Assembly: GCF_024679095.1 (NCBI RefSeq)
Contig: NC_066531.1
Coordinates: 10,388,234 to 10,452,233 of the forward strand
Source of the DNA: Eriocheir sinensis
Taxonomy: Eukaryota > Arthropoda > Malacostraca > Decapoda > Varunidae
DNA length: 64,000 bases
Direction of reading: 5' to 3'
Numbering within the stretch: the first letter of the stretch is position 1; each line of letters opens with the position of its first letter. The notes below the pieces were generated by a model. The model was not told the DNA's origin and did not search any database. It was given only the letters and a program-made list of their open reading frames with translations. Positions 45,395 through 55,859 of this stretch are shown here, piece after piece. The translations under genes were made by a program, and so were the position numbers.

Positions 45395-47660
45395 AATCCT
45401 TACTTAGTTCTAGTTTCTTCAGCAATCTTTTTTTGTGGAACTTTATTGAATGTCTTTTTTAGTTCCGAAGATATGCAGTCCGCCCATCTGTCTCCTCTAC
45501 TATATCTAAATTCTTGAAGAAAAAAAAACATTAGGTTTGTGACACAAGATTTACCCTCACTCAATCCAAATTAGCTTTCATTTATTATCTCCTCTCTTTC
45601 CAGATGGTCCACCCACTGTCTAATAATTACCTTCTCACACAGTGTGCGCATTACACTTGTTAGGGCCACCGTCCAATAGTTTAGTTGCTCTTGTTTATTT
45701 GAGCTCTTATTATAGTGGGACCACATGTGTCCTCTTCCTTTGCACTGGCACTTTTTCCGTCTTAATCAAACATCTAATAAATGTCATGAACTGGTTGTAG
45801 TAATCGCTCAATGCACTCTTTCAGTACTTGGTCTGATATTTCATCTAGACTCATTGCCTTTTCACCAGCTAGTGAATTCAATGGATCCAGTATCTCTTCT
45901 TTATCCACTTTCATGTTATGTTGTGTTACTTTTTTATATTTTTTTTCTATACCCTTTTATTCAACTCCGACTTATAATCATATCGGCTGCCGTTTGTGAC
46001 TTTAACTTCAGCTTAATTGGTGTATTTTTCCCTTTTCCTTTTCCTAGGCTCGTCACCTTGTCCACCTCTTCTCTCAGCCTTCTGGCATTTTCATCTAAGC
46101 TTGTCAGTATTTCTTTCACTTGTTGATTTCGCATCTCGCTCAGTGTATGCCCTCATTGGGATTTTCTCCTCCTTAACACCCATGATTATCGCACTTTTTT
46201 CTTTTCTGCCAATTCTCTAAAGCAATCTTCCTTATTTATTATTACTTTGAACAACCTCACGCTCCATCTCTACTCTTCTTTTCCATTCTTGCAGTTTAAG
46301 ACTTTTTGAAACTTCTTTGCTCTTTTACATTTTCTTTTATCCATGCATTTATTTTCAGATCCAACTATTTTAGTAATCCTATTTTCCACGTCTACTTCAC
46401 ATTCACCAGCTCCCTTTACACTTTCCGATATTTCTTCCTTGAGCATTGCATTGACATTGCTCTCCTCGTTTCACTCCTCATACCCTTGGTCGCCCACTTT
46501 GATCGCATTCACAGCTTCTTTTTTCCTTAATTTCTTATTTATATGTCTATAAAAAACTTTTGGGTTTTCCTTACAGATTTCTATTATATTTTTTTGTCAT
46601 ACTTTTTTCTTCTTCTTTCCTCACTTTGGTGTAATTATTTCTAACTTGTCTATACCTTTCCCGATTTGTGGTATTTCTTCTTCTATTTTAAGTTTCGCCA
46701 TGCTTTATCTTTCTTTTTCTTTGCTTCCAGACATCTTGTATTAAACCACTCTTGTGCACATTAGTACATAGTACATAGTACATTAGTACACAGTAGGGTA
46801 CCCACTTTACCACACCTTCATTAGTAGTCATATTTTTGTTGTACTTTTCTCAACTCTTTCATTTCTAACCAATTTATATTTCCCCAAGAAGCTCGCAAAT
46901 CATTATATGTAGCATTAATGTAATTTCGTTTTGTCTCTTTATGATTCTCTAATCCAATTTCTTCATATGCTTCATCAACTTCTGTTTGTAATACTTAATG
47001 ATCATTTTCCCAGTGGTCACTCATGTTACACTTCACTTAACAAGTCTATTCCTTTAGTAAAAGTCCAATCTTGCTGGTTGATACTTTTCCCTAAATCTCG
47101 TATCTTCCTTTACCCATTGTGTCATGAGGTTTTCTGTGCCCAATTTTCAAACTTTAGCTCACCATGTATTTTCTTCACCTTCAACTTCATACTTTTCCCA
47201 TTAGATATTTTTACAGTTAAAGTTTCCTGTTAGAATTACATTTTTTGCTATTTATAATAATATCCTCTAAATCTTTACTTATACCTTCTAACAGGTTGTT
47301 ATAAATATCACTTGTCCAGCATGCTATACGCGGGGGCACATCTGACACCATTACTGTCAGTTTTCACCGCATGTCAACTGTAGTATATGGAACACTCAAA
47401 ATTTCCGTTTTTTTTTTTCTGGTCCTGTTCTCACTTTTATCATTTTAAAGTCTGTTTTGACCAATATCGTCACCCCTCTACCACTAGTCTTTGTTCTGTA
47501 TTTTATATTATTCATTATAATTACACTACTCTTTTCCCACCATTTCTGTACCTCTTGCTAGTTTTGTTTCAGTGATGAGCATTACATCTGGTTAAAATTT
47601 GTTCAGGTAGTTTTTTTTAAATTCTATTTTATTATTTAAGTCCGATGACATAAGTGTACA
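45395..47660 (-). pseudogene. LINE with RRM-type ORF1, rearranged order
   Basis: Read on the minus strand: PDVMLITETKLARG (endonuclease metal Glu) near 47550-47580, TQWVKEDTRFR and ARLDF near 47030-47110, and CKENPKVFYRHINK near 46550-46595 (ORF2 linker). ORF1-like sequence then follows (VKEILTSLDENARRLREEVD near 46060-46120). RT pieces come last: DEISDQVLKECIERL near 45830-45870, GLSEGKSCVTNL-like near 45540-45580, and a KRHSIKFHKKRLLKKL-like block near 45420-45460. The order EN, ORF1, RT is not that of a normal LINE. All parts carry stops and frameshifts. Confidence 0.6.
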
Positions 47661-48173
47661 GTCGACGCGGGAGAGTGTCACGGTTTTCAGAATGTTTAGC
47701 CTGGTAGCGGTATCTGGCAACTATACCACGGTGACGCATTCACTGGCGATGTTAGTGACGCGTTTCGGTGTGTACCGTGTGTGTGTGACCGTGAAATTAT
47801 AATATTGTATAATATTACATTATATTATAATATAATGCAGTTATAAATATACCAGATTACATGAATTCAATTTTGAAATGCGATAATGAATGTCTTCTAC
47901 ATGATGATGATGATGATGGTGATGATGGCGAGGTAAAACATCACGAACAGTCTGAAACACTTTTTCTTACTAAACTTTGAAAATACAGTGTGCAACGCTG
48001 TCCTTCACAGAGGCAGGTGACTAATGCTCCTTACCATCAAATAGCAAATTAGCTTGAGGGTCTGTTTAACTCGCAGCCTTAATTCCGTCACTATAAAGCC
48101 ACAAAGACAATTCAGATCATCAAAAATCTAAAATTATTTATCCGTGAAGATTACGTAATATCTAAGTATAAAT

Positions 48174-48216
<43 letters not shown>

Positions 48217-48850
48217 TCTGACTAGCTGACCCCGTGTCGCTGAATGACATGTCTTCAGTCCCCACACACCCACTCTCTCTCTCTCTCTCTCTCTTCTATT
48301 TTTAGGTATTAAAATTATACGTTTCACAGCCACTGACGTGACAGCTCAACTGCAGTGCCTGCGGACATAAGGGCTTTAATAGAATACCGCTGCTCCAGCC
48401 AAGGCCCGCGGTCGACGGCGCCATCATATGAACGTTTATAGCCTATTATTACGTCTATTTTTTTTATAAAGAACAAGATCTCGGCTGTCAGGAATTTTTT
48501 AGTTTTAGTTAAAAGACATAACAATCTCCCTAAGAAGTGCAGTATATTTTTCAATGTATCATAGTTTGATAAACAACTTAGAGTTGCTCTTGACTAAATT
48601 TGAACGAAACTAAAAGCTCGTGTCAAAATGTAGCGACAGAGCCTAAAGAAAAAATATTTATTAAGCGTTAGCGACGGACACTTTTGATAAATATCTATCT
48701 TAAAATTATGTAGAGTGCACCTGTGACCACCGATCACCACAACAGTTCGATTTCGATAGGATGTAATAATTTTCATGTCGCGTGGAGGGGTTGCCAGATG
48801 TCGCTTTCTGAACGAAACTTACTGGACAGTGTGTCACTACTCTCTATAGC
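47661..48850. other. No gene recognised; (TG)n and (CT)n microsatellites
   Basis: Contains a TG run at about 48176-48214 and a CT run at about 48272-48294. A (GAT)n-like stretch lies at 47904-47925. The rest is mixed sequence with no supported feature. Confidence 0.6.
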
Positions 48851-50060
48851 CGACTGTACGTTAACCTGAGCTATTTTGTTTCCTTCTCTTCCCTATTGTT
48901 GCTGTTTCTTACTTGTTCTCTTCCCTCTTCCTGATCCACCACGTCATCACACTGTCGTTTCGCTCTCTCCAATAAAAACAAACTTTTTATTTTATTCTGA
49001 CTCCGTTCTTTCTTCATTTCTTTGATTGCTTCTTTCACAATTTCCCTCATATAAACTATTTCCTCTATGCTCAACTTTTTCCTTGCGTATTTTTCTTTAT
49101 ATTGTTCTATACCTTTTCGTATTTCACTCCGACTTATAATAATTTCGGCTGCCATTTGTGACCTCATTTGTGACCTTAACTTCAGCTTAATTGGTATATT
49201 TTTCCTTTCCTCATATTTTCCTGGTCTCGTCATCTCATCCAGCTCCTCTGTCTGCCTTCTGGCATTTTCATGTAAGCTTGTCAGTATATTTTTCACTTTA
49301 GTGAGTTCATATCCCTCTGTGCCCTCATTGGGGTTTTCTCTTCTTTGACACCCACGATTATCACACTTTTTCTTTTCTTTCAATTCTCTAAAATAGGCTT
49401 CCTTATTTCTTATTACTTGGACAACCTCACGCTCTATCTCCATTCATTTTTACTTTTTTTTGTCGTTCCATACTTTTTTGACACTTCCTTTCCCTTTTGC
49501 ATTTTCTTTTTTCTATGCATTAATTAATTTACACATCCAATTATTTTCCTTATCCTATTTTCTAAGTCTACTTCACCTGCACCAGTTCCGTTTACCCTTT
49601 TCGATATTTTTTCCTTGGCCACTGCCTTTATCTTGTCATCAATGTTATCCTCTCTGGCCTTTTCCTTTTTCAGTTTTTCGTTTTTTCTTTTTAGTTTTTT
49701 AAGCTTTTTAAAACTTGTTACCAATTCCTTGTTCAGATCATCGATGATCCCCTTTTTCCAGTCGTTTCATCCTTGGCCATACTCTCGGGTGTTGCGCTTG
49801 GTCCGGGAAACCATGATGATCAGAATCATAATTGCCCGATGCATAAACGGTCTCCCCTAACGTCGCCATTTTGCCCCAGCAGCTCGGGTTCGGCAACTTT
49901 ATCACCTCGGCACGCTTTTCTTATTTTGTTTCTGTCTATTTTTCTTTTTGGGAGACAGAACCTATCCAAGGTTTCCCGTCCGGCCTTGCCCCCTACAACA
50001 TAAGCAAACGAGTCGCGTTTCCTGGTCCTTTCAAGCAGGCGGAAGATGATCGGCAACGGT
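48851..50060 (-). pseudogene. LINE ORF1 (coiled coil plus RRM-like), best copy
   Basis: The minus strand from about 50056: a Lys/Arg-rich N-terminal part with GRETLDRFCLPKRKIDRNK, a coiled coil (FKKLKKLKRKNEKLKKEKA, near 49660-49710), EVDLENRIRKIIG (about 49545), then an open frame of 190 codons (48871-49443) with QVIRNKEAYFRELKEKKKCD, YELTKVKNILTSLHENA, GKYEERKNIPIKLKLRSQM and AAEIIISRSEIRKGIEQYKE. The pattern of coiled coil followed by a beta-rich basic domain matches LINE ORF1 RNA-binding proteins. A short repeat of MRSQ in the RRM region looks like a small insertion. ORF2 is not attached. Confidence 0.7.
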
Positions 50061-51228
50061 GATGTTTAAGCCTCAGTCACACATTCACGACAATGACTCC
50101 CGGCGCCGTCCCGACGTTCGATATGCCGATAATCCTGGCTGCGTGGCCCTGAGTGTGGCGATGGGTGTGCTGCTACGACGGCGTTACGCCAAGTAACGAC
50201 GTTATTAAGACGACATCTCGATGGCTGCGGACGGTGTTTCGACCATCGTATGTGGGGAGCGATGACCTCCCGACATAATGGCCACGGCTGTTGACGATAG
50301 TCCTAACTGACACCGACCGGAAAAGGACGATCGTAACACCATCTGGGGGTGATAACGACGCTATTAGGACGTTATTAGGACTGCTGGCGATCATCTTGAG
50401 ACTTTCATCTGTGTCCAGATGACAATAAAAAGGGGCGTGGTCACCATGGACCCCACTTTTCCCCGCTCTTCTTGAAGACCAACACCATCCACAGACTGCA
50501 TGATTGAGGCTACAACCCAGAATTATGTCATTGCCTTCCTCCGATACCGCCACCAGGCCAACATGCTACAGATAATTAATTTAACCCGACTGCTGCTGTT
50601 GTATCGTCAGTGGAAGAAGCGAAAAAAAGCACGCTGGGTGACACCTGTTTCTTGCTCCTGCTAGGCTTGCCCTTGACCTGACTCCTCCTCCTCCTCCTCC
50701 GTGTCTTAATACTGGAAGCCGTGGGCGGCAGGGTCAAGGGTTGTTGGACAAGCGGTGTTGCCATGGCAATGTGATAGTGGTGAACTGGTGGGCACGTGAG
50801 GGCGCGGACCGAAACACCTATTTATATACCCCCGGCGGCCGCCACTCCATCTCCTCCCCGAACAGGTGTTCGGCGTGGCGCCGTTGACAAATCTGTACGT
50901 AGTCGGTTGGTTGACAACGCTGCCAGACGTACGTTACGACCACCGTTAGGAGGTCCCGTTCAGTGCCGACCATTGCCGACTACGAAACGACGTTGTTGCG
51001 ATGGACATCCGACGTTCGTGGTTTCTTGCCGGCAGATGACAGATGTCGTGGAGGGCGCCGATTGTTTTGAACATTTCCAAAACTGTCGGCGTGCGGCCTC
51101 CCGCGCCGCGGCGCCCGGTGAGATGTGGCGAGGCCGCAACGATCCCCGAAGATGGCCTGCCGGAGGATGGCGATCACCGTGGAGGGCTACATTTTCTGAC
51201 GTCGGGACGGTGCGGGGACCCAAGATCG
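50061..51228. other. GC/CpG-rich non-coding tract, possible TIR-element remnant
   Basis: Many ACGACGTTA-type words occur throughout. GCCGTCCCGACGT near the left (50108-50120) is matched in inverted form by ACGTCGGGACGGT near the right (51200-51212). TTGAACATTTCCAAAA near 51068 resembles TTGAACATTTCAAAAT in element B (20361). This suggests a decayed TIR element of a related kind. Overlapping Arg/Pro-rich open frames are composition artefacts. Confidence 0.35.
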
Positions 51229-51420
51229 TTTTTTTTATGCACCGCCTATGGCGATGGTAAGCTTTCTTGCTGGAGCCTGATGGTCGGCTACAGCCTGTTA
51301 TGGTACAGGTAGGCCTTTATAGTGGTGCCATCTTGCTAGGCTCATACTGGCCCCCGGAGTTCATCTTTGATCCTCATTTAGAAAAAAATCTAGAGTCCGA
51401 GTTGATAGGTGGTCTTCAGG
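51229..51420 (-). mobile_element. SINE fragment, same family as 10612-10897
   Basis: T run at 51229-51236 (poly(A) on the minus strand), then a body with GGTAAGCTTTCTTGCTGGAG, CCTGATGGTCGGCTACAGCC and GTGGTGCCATCTTG matching the other copies. The head region is degraded. Confidence 0.65.
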
Positions 51421-51596
51421 GCAGCATGTAAGTAGTCTTAGGCCACTCGGTGATGACTAAAAATGATTAGTTTGAAGCGTCAGGCGTCTATTCTAACCAT
51501 TAGCATTAGAACAAGGTGCACATCATAACTCACACGTCCCTCTAACACTGCAAATGACAGGTGACTCCACTGCTGCCTCACATAACCTGGGAAAGT

Positions 51597-51796
51597 GACC
51601 AGTCTGCGAACGGAGGTGGCAAACGAGAGTTCTCTGCTGGTGACTTGGGATAACCCTAGTGACAACCCCCGTAAAGGAGAGCTCGAGTCCTTCAAAGTGT
51701 CCTGGGTAGGTCAAGGACTGACCACAGGGGGACTAGAGAAAAAATATCTTATAAACCACCTTAAAGCCAACACTTCATACACCATCAAGTTTAGGG
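51597..51796 (+). CDS. FN3-like exon 2 of a putative receptor gene
   Basis: Encodes VTSLRTEVANESSLLVTWDN, then PRKGELESFKVSWVGQG and YLINHLKANTSYTIKFRV. The order LxVTWxNP...G.LxxFKVSW...YxIxxLxAxTSYTIxxRV covers most of an FN3 domain (strands A to F). The acceptor is not clear (AACCTGGGAAAG just upstream is weak). The 3' side runs directly into a CR1-like LINE tail at 51797 with no convincing donor, so the exon may be disrupted. Same strand and domain type as 26616-26838 and 59253-59403. Confidence 0.6.
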
Positions 51797-51917
51797 TGTA
51801 TTTACCTAGTTGTTGTTTACGGGGGAGTAGCTACGCTGGTACTGTCCTGTCTCTTTACCTACTGTAATCCAACTTGGCCTTAAAATTATTAATCATCTTT
51901 ACGTGGACCACATCTTT
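51797..51917 (-). mobile_element. CR1-like LINE 3' tail
   Basis: Starts GTGTATTTACCTAGTTGTTG, the minus-strand 3' end seen beside (GT)n at 36490 and 55071, and continues with tail-proximal sequence to the family J insertion at 51918. Confidence 0.6.
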
Positions 51918-52999
51918 GTCCGTGGTAGACGGTCACTGTTCTTCCCCTAAATCTATTAACAGTGGTGTCCCACAGGGTTCTGTCCTATCTCCCACTCTTT
52001 TTCTGTTGTTCATTGATGATCTTCTTTCCAAAACGAACTGTCCTATCCATTCCTACGCCGATGATTCCACTCTGCATTACTCAACTTCTTTTAATAGAAG
52101 ACCCACCCTACGGGAACTTAACGACTCAAGGCTGGAGGCTGCAGAACGCTTAGCCTCAGACCTTACTATTATTTCCGATTGGGGCAAGAAGAACCTGGTG
52201 TCCTTCAACGCCTCAACAACACAGTTTCTCCACCTATCCACTCCACACAATCTTCCAAACAACTATCCCCTATTCTTTGACAACACCCAGCTATCACCTT
52301 CCTCAACACTAAACATCCTCGGTCTATCCTTAACTCAAAATCTCAACTGGAAACTTCATATCTCATCTCTTACTAAATCAGCTTCCTCGAGCCTGGGCGT
52401 TCTGTACCGTCTCCGCCAGTTCTTCTCCCCTGCACAGTTGCTGTCCATATACAGGGGCCTTGTCCGCCCTCGTATGGAGTATGCATCTTATGTGTGGGGG
52501 GGCTCCACTCACACAGCTCTTCTGGACAGAGTGGAGGCTAAGGCTCTTCGTCTCATCAGCTCTCCTCCTCATACTGATAGTCTTCTACCTCTTAAATTCC
52601 GCCGCAATGTTGCCTCTCTTTCTATCTTCTATCGATATTTTCACGTTGACTGCTCTTCTGAACTTGCTAACTGCATGCCTCCCCCCCCTCCCGCGGCCCC
52701 GCTGCACTCGACTTTCTACTCATGCTCATCCCTATACTGTCCAAACCCCTTATGCAAGAGTTAACCAGCATCTTCACTCTTTCATCCCTCACGCTGGTAA
52801 ACTCTGGAACAATCTTCCTTCATCTGTATTTCCTCCTGCCTACGAGGAGGGTATCAGGACATCTCTCCTCCCGTATTTGATCTTGCTTTCGGCCACCTCT
52901 TTTGTTTCTTTTTTAGGAGCAGCGAGTAGCGGGCTTTTTTTTATTAGTTTTCTTTTTTTTGTGTGCCCTTGAGCTGCCTCCTTTGTTGTAAAAAAAAAA
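51918..52999 (+). pseudogene. LINE family J, 5'-truncated copy with poly(A)
   Basis: Begins in RT at VVDGHCSSPKSINSGVPQGS and keeps an open frame through SYADDSTLHYST to the C-terminus (stop at 52764 by frameshift near 52680). A deletion of about 18 bases at 52844 removes DLNSFK-coding sequence. It ends in GTTGTAAAAAA (52985-53008). It is nearly identical to 39055-40160, so it is a recent insertion. Confidence 0.9.
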
Positions 53000-53019
53000 A
53001 AAAAAAAAGGCCGTTCTAG

Positions 53020-54385
53020 GCCTCCAACATTCTTTGGGGAAAACTGTTCTTCTCTATGTGTCTTCTTCAGGCTTCCTTTTTCAGCTTCCTTCCATTGCCT
53101 CCTGATTATCTTGTATCCCACATTATTAGATCTTCTTTGTTCACTTTTTCCATCCCACTCAGCACCGCACATACCGCAATCAGATCTCCTCTCTCCCTCT
53201 TCTATTTTAGTGTTAGGTTCAGCTGCTTCAATCGTTCTTCGTATGTCAATTCTCCTAGTCCTGGAACCAGCTTTGTTACTGCCTTCTGATTCCTCTCTAC
53301 TTTCCTTATAGTATTTATCTTTGTACTCGCTGGCCATATTACTGCAGAGTATTACAATTTTGGACGTACTATCATGGTTACAATCAGTTATTTTATCCTC
53401 TCCTTATCCAGATATTGAAAAGCAATTCTTATGTTTCTCACCAGGTTGTATATGTCACCTACAAGTGTTTAATTTTCTCTGGCAAAAGAATTATCTGATA
53501 CAGCAACTCCCAGGTCCTTTTCCATCCTAAAAAATTGTTTTGTGTTGTTTTCCAAATTCCATCACACTGCACTTTCTTGTGTTAAATTCAATTTCCCATA
53601 TACGATTCCACTATCATATCCTGTCCAGGTCCTGTTGCAGTGCTTGGCAGTCCTCTTCACTTCCAATCTTCCTCAGCAACTTGGCATCATCAGCAAACAA
53701 ACTCATTTAGCTGTTCACTCCCTCCCCCATGTCGTTGATGTAGATTGCAAACATGACCAGAGCCAGCACTGACCCTGTGGGACTCTACCGATCACTTTCC
53801 CCATGAGGACCTCACACTCCTGATCACCGTCCTCATTTCCTATTTTCCAAAAAGTCCTTCATCCATCTCAAGAGTCTTCCTCCAATGCACTTCATCTTCC
53901 ACAGCAGTCTCTTATGTGGCACCTTATCGAATGCTTTCTATATGTCTATATAAATTCCATCAGCCCAACCTTCCCTATCCTGCACTATGTCAGTCACTCA
54001 TTAGTAAAGCACATCAGGTTCATTGTACAAGTTTGCCCCCTCGAAAGCCATACTGTTTGTCCGTCAATCTGTTCTGTCTCTCCAGGTAGTCCATCCATTT
54101 ATCGTTCATCAGCCTTTCCCATATCTGCGCTATCAAATTTATCAAAGAGACTGGCCTGTAGTTCCCAGCTAGGGTCTTCGAGGCATCCTCCTTTGAATTA
54201 GTATAGTATCTGCTAACCCCCAATCCGCTTGGACCTTACCTTCAACTAAAGAGCTGACCGCACTGGATATTATCAGCTAGTTGCTTATTACTACACTCTC
54301 TTAAGACCCAGCCTGACACACCATCGGGTCCAAGTGCCTTCCTCACGTCCAGACTTTTCATTAGTCCTTCCACCCTCAGTACTTT
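53020..54385 (-). pseudogene. CR1-like LINE reverse transcriptase
   Basis: The minus strand from 54385: VEGLMKSLDVRKALGPDGVS, SGWVLREC, then LAGNYRPVSLINLIAQIWER and RLTDKQYGFRGGK. Later come FGKTTQNNFL-like sequence near 53540 and INTIRKVERNQKAVTKLVPG, GELTYEERLKQLNL and VCAVLSGMEKVNKEDL near 53120-53320. Order and motifs match CR1-group ORF2. Many stops. The endonuclease is absent, with a (GT)n run at the 5' edge. Confidence 0.8.

Positions 54386-54388
<3 letters not shown>

Positions 54389-54443
<55 letters not shown>
54389..54443. repeat. (GT)n microsatellite
   Basis: About 27 GT units between two LINE fragments. Confidence 0.95.
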
Positions 54444-54446
<3 letters not shown>

Positions 54447-54449
54447 ACA

Positions 54450-54974
54450 AAAAAACAGGCTCAAGGCCAAAAAAAACAGTGTATAAAAAAAAGACCGCCA
54501 TTTGCCGCTCCCAACAACAAAAAATAGTAGAGTGACCAAAAGAGAGCTCGATTTCGGGTGAGGAGGTGTCTTGATACACTCTTCTTGAAAGAGAACAAGT
54601 CATAGGCAGGAGGAAATACAGACAAAGGAAGGCTGTTCCAGAGTTTACCAGTGTAAGGGATGAAGGAGTGAAGATGCTGGTTAACTCTTGCATAAGGGGT
54701 TTGGATAGTATAGGGATGAGCAAGGGTAGAGAGTCGTGTGCAGCGGGGCCGCGTGAGGGGGGGAGGCATGCAGTTAGCAAATTCAAAAGAGATGTCAGCG
54801 TGAAAATATCGATAGAAGATAGAGAGAGAGGCAACATGGCGGCGGAATTTAGGAGGAAGAAGACTATCAGTAAGTGGAGGAGAGCTGATAAGACGAAGAG
54901 ACTTAGACTCCACTTTGTCCAAGAGAGCTATGTGAATGGAGGCCCCCCACACGTGAGATGCATACTCCAGACGA
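54450..54974 (-). mobile_element. LINE family J 3' end, minus strand
   Basis: The minus strand encodes ESKSLRLISSPPLTDSLLPP, FRRHVASLSIFYRYFHAD and YARVNQHLHSFIPYTGKLWN and ends in an A-rich tail at 54450-54480. 5'-truncated and only mildly mutated. Confidence 0.85.
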
Positions 54975-55006
54975 GTATACGTTTGTGTGTATGTGTGCGC
55001 GCGAGC

Positions 55007-55007
<1 letters not shown>

Positions 55008-55070
<63 letters not shown>
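55008..55070. repeat. (GT)n at CR1-like tail
   Basis: About 30 GT units directly joined to ATTTACCTATTTGTAGAATA, the CR1-like 3' end. Confidence 0.95.
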
Positions 55071-55072
<2 letters not shown>

Positions 55073-55375
55073 TTACCTATTTGTAGAATACAGGGACTGA
55101 GCTCAAGCTCGGACAGTCCTGTCTCCCAATCTATATTTGTCCAACTTTTCCTTCATTATAAGGACTCTACCCGCTCAACAATGCCATTGCTTAGTCCATT
55201 CCATGTCTCTACACTCCTGCATGGAAAACGGTATTTCTTTATGTCTTTAAAACAAGTCCTCTTTCTCAATTTCTTACTGTGTCCTCTTAGTTGTCTCCTC
55301 CCTTCTATTTCGATTACATCATTTCTATCCCACACGTCTATTCCACTTATGTTAATGTACATTAGTATTAGGTCT

Positions 55376-55378
<3 letters not shown>
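55071..55378 (-). mobile_element. CR1-like LINE C-terminus and 3' end
   Basis: The minus strand has an open 68-codon frame (55156-55362): MYINISGIDVWDRNDVIEIE, RRQLRGHSKKLRKRTCFKDI and YRFPCRSVETWNGLSNGIVE, the conserved C-terminal region of CR1/L2 ORF2. It ends in CTGAGCTCAGTCCCTG-type sequence and TAAATACACAC repeats. 5'-truncated, flanked by (GT)n on both sides. Confidence 0.8.

Positions 55379-55416
<38 letters not shown>
55379..55416. repeat. (GT)n microsatellite
   Basis: About 18 GT units. Confidence 0.95.
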
Positions 55417-55419
<3 letters not shown>

Positions 55420-55645
55420 TCACCTCTTGGTCTGCTGGGTCTCTCTCGAGACAGCCAGCCGTTCCCCTACGGAAGAGCACAGAGCTCATAATACCGATTT
55501 TGGGTAGGACTGAGACCACCCACACAGCACATCGCGACAACGAGGTCACAACTCCTTGCTTTACGTCGCGTACCTACTCACTGCTAGGTGAACAGGGGCT
55601 ACACGTGAAAGAAGATAAACCCAACTTATCTTCACCCGGCCGGTG
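55417..55645 (-). mobile_element. SINE-like repeat with tRNA B-box
   Basis: Near 55643 the minus strand shows GGTTCGATTCACCGGCC (B-box GGTTCGATTC). Downstream on that strand come GTGTAGCCCCTGTTCACCTAG and GGTCTCAGTCCTACCC, ending in the (AC)n tail at 55416. It is a compact unit of about 230 bases. The A box is not evident, so the head is partial. Confidence 0.5.
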
Positions 55646-55831
55646 AATCGAACCCCGGTCCAGTTCGCTAACTTGTGGAACAGTTTTTACTATGATTCAG
55701 ACTTGTTCCTTGCTGATGGCATCCACTTAAACCCTACTGGAGCAGCCCGTTTCGGGAGGCTGCTCTGTGACCAAGTGGCTCTTCAAAAGCCAAAAAACGC
55801 GGAGGCGAGAACACCAGCAGCTCCACCGTAA
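55643..55831 (+). pseudogene. ORF1 esterase C-terminal fragment
   Basis: Encodes FANLWNSFYYDSDLFLADGI followed by HLNPTGAARFGRLL. The DGIHLNPTGAARF pattern is the block V Asp-x-x-His of SGNH/GDSL hydrolases, as in the ORF1 at 27530-28236. Only the C-terminal third survives. Its start is cut by the SINE-like repeat. Confidence 0.75.
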
Positions 55832-55859
55832 GGGAGCACTCAACCCGCGAAACCCGCGA

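Noticed and set aside
50796..51260. 154-codon Arg/Pro-rich plus-strand frame
   Set aside because: CpG-rich composition artefact overlapping minus-strand frames; no domain.
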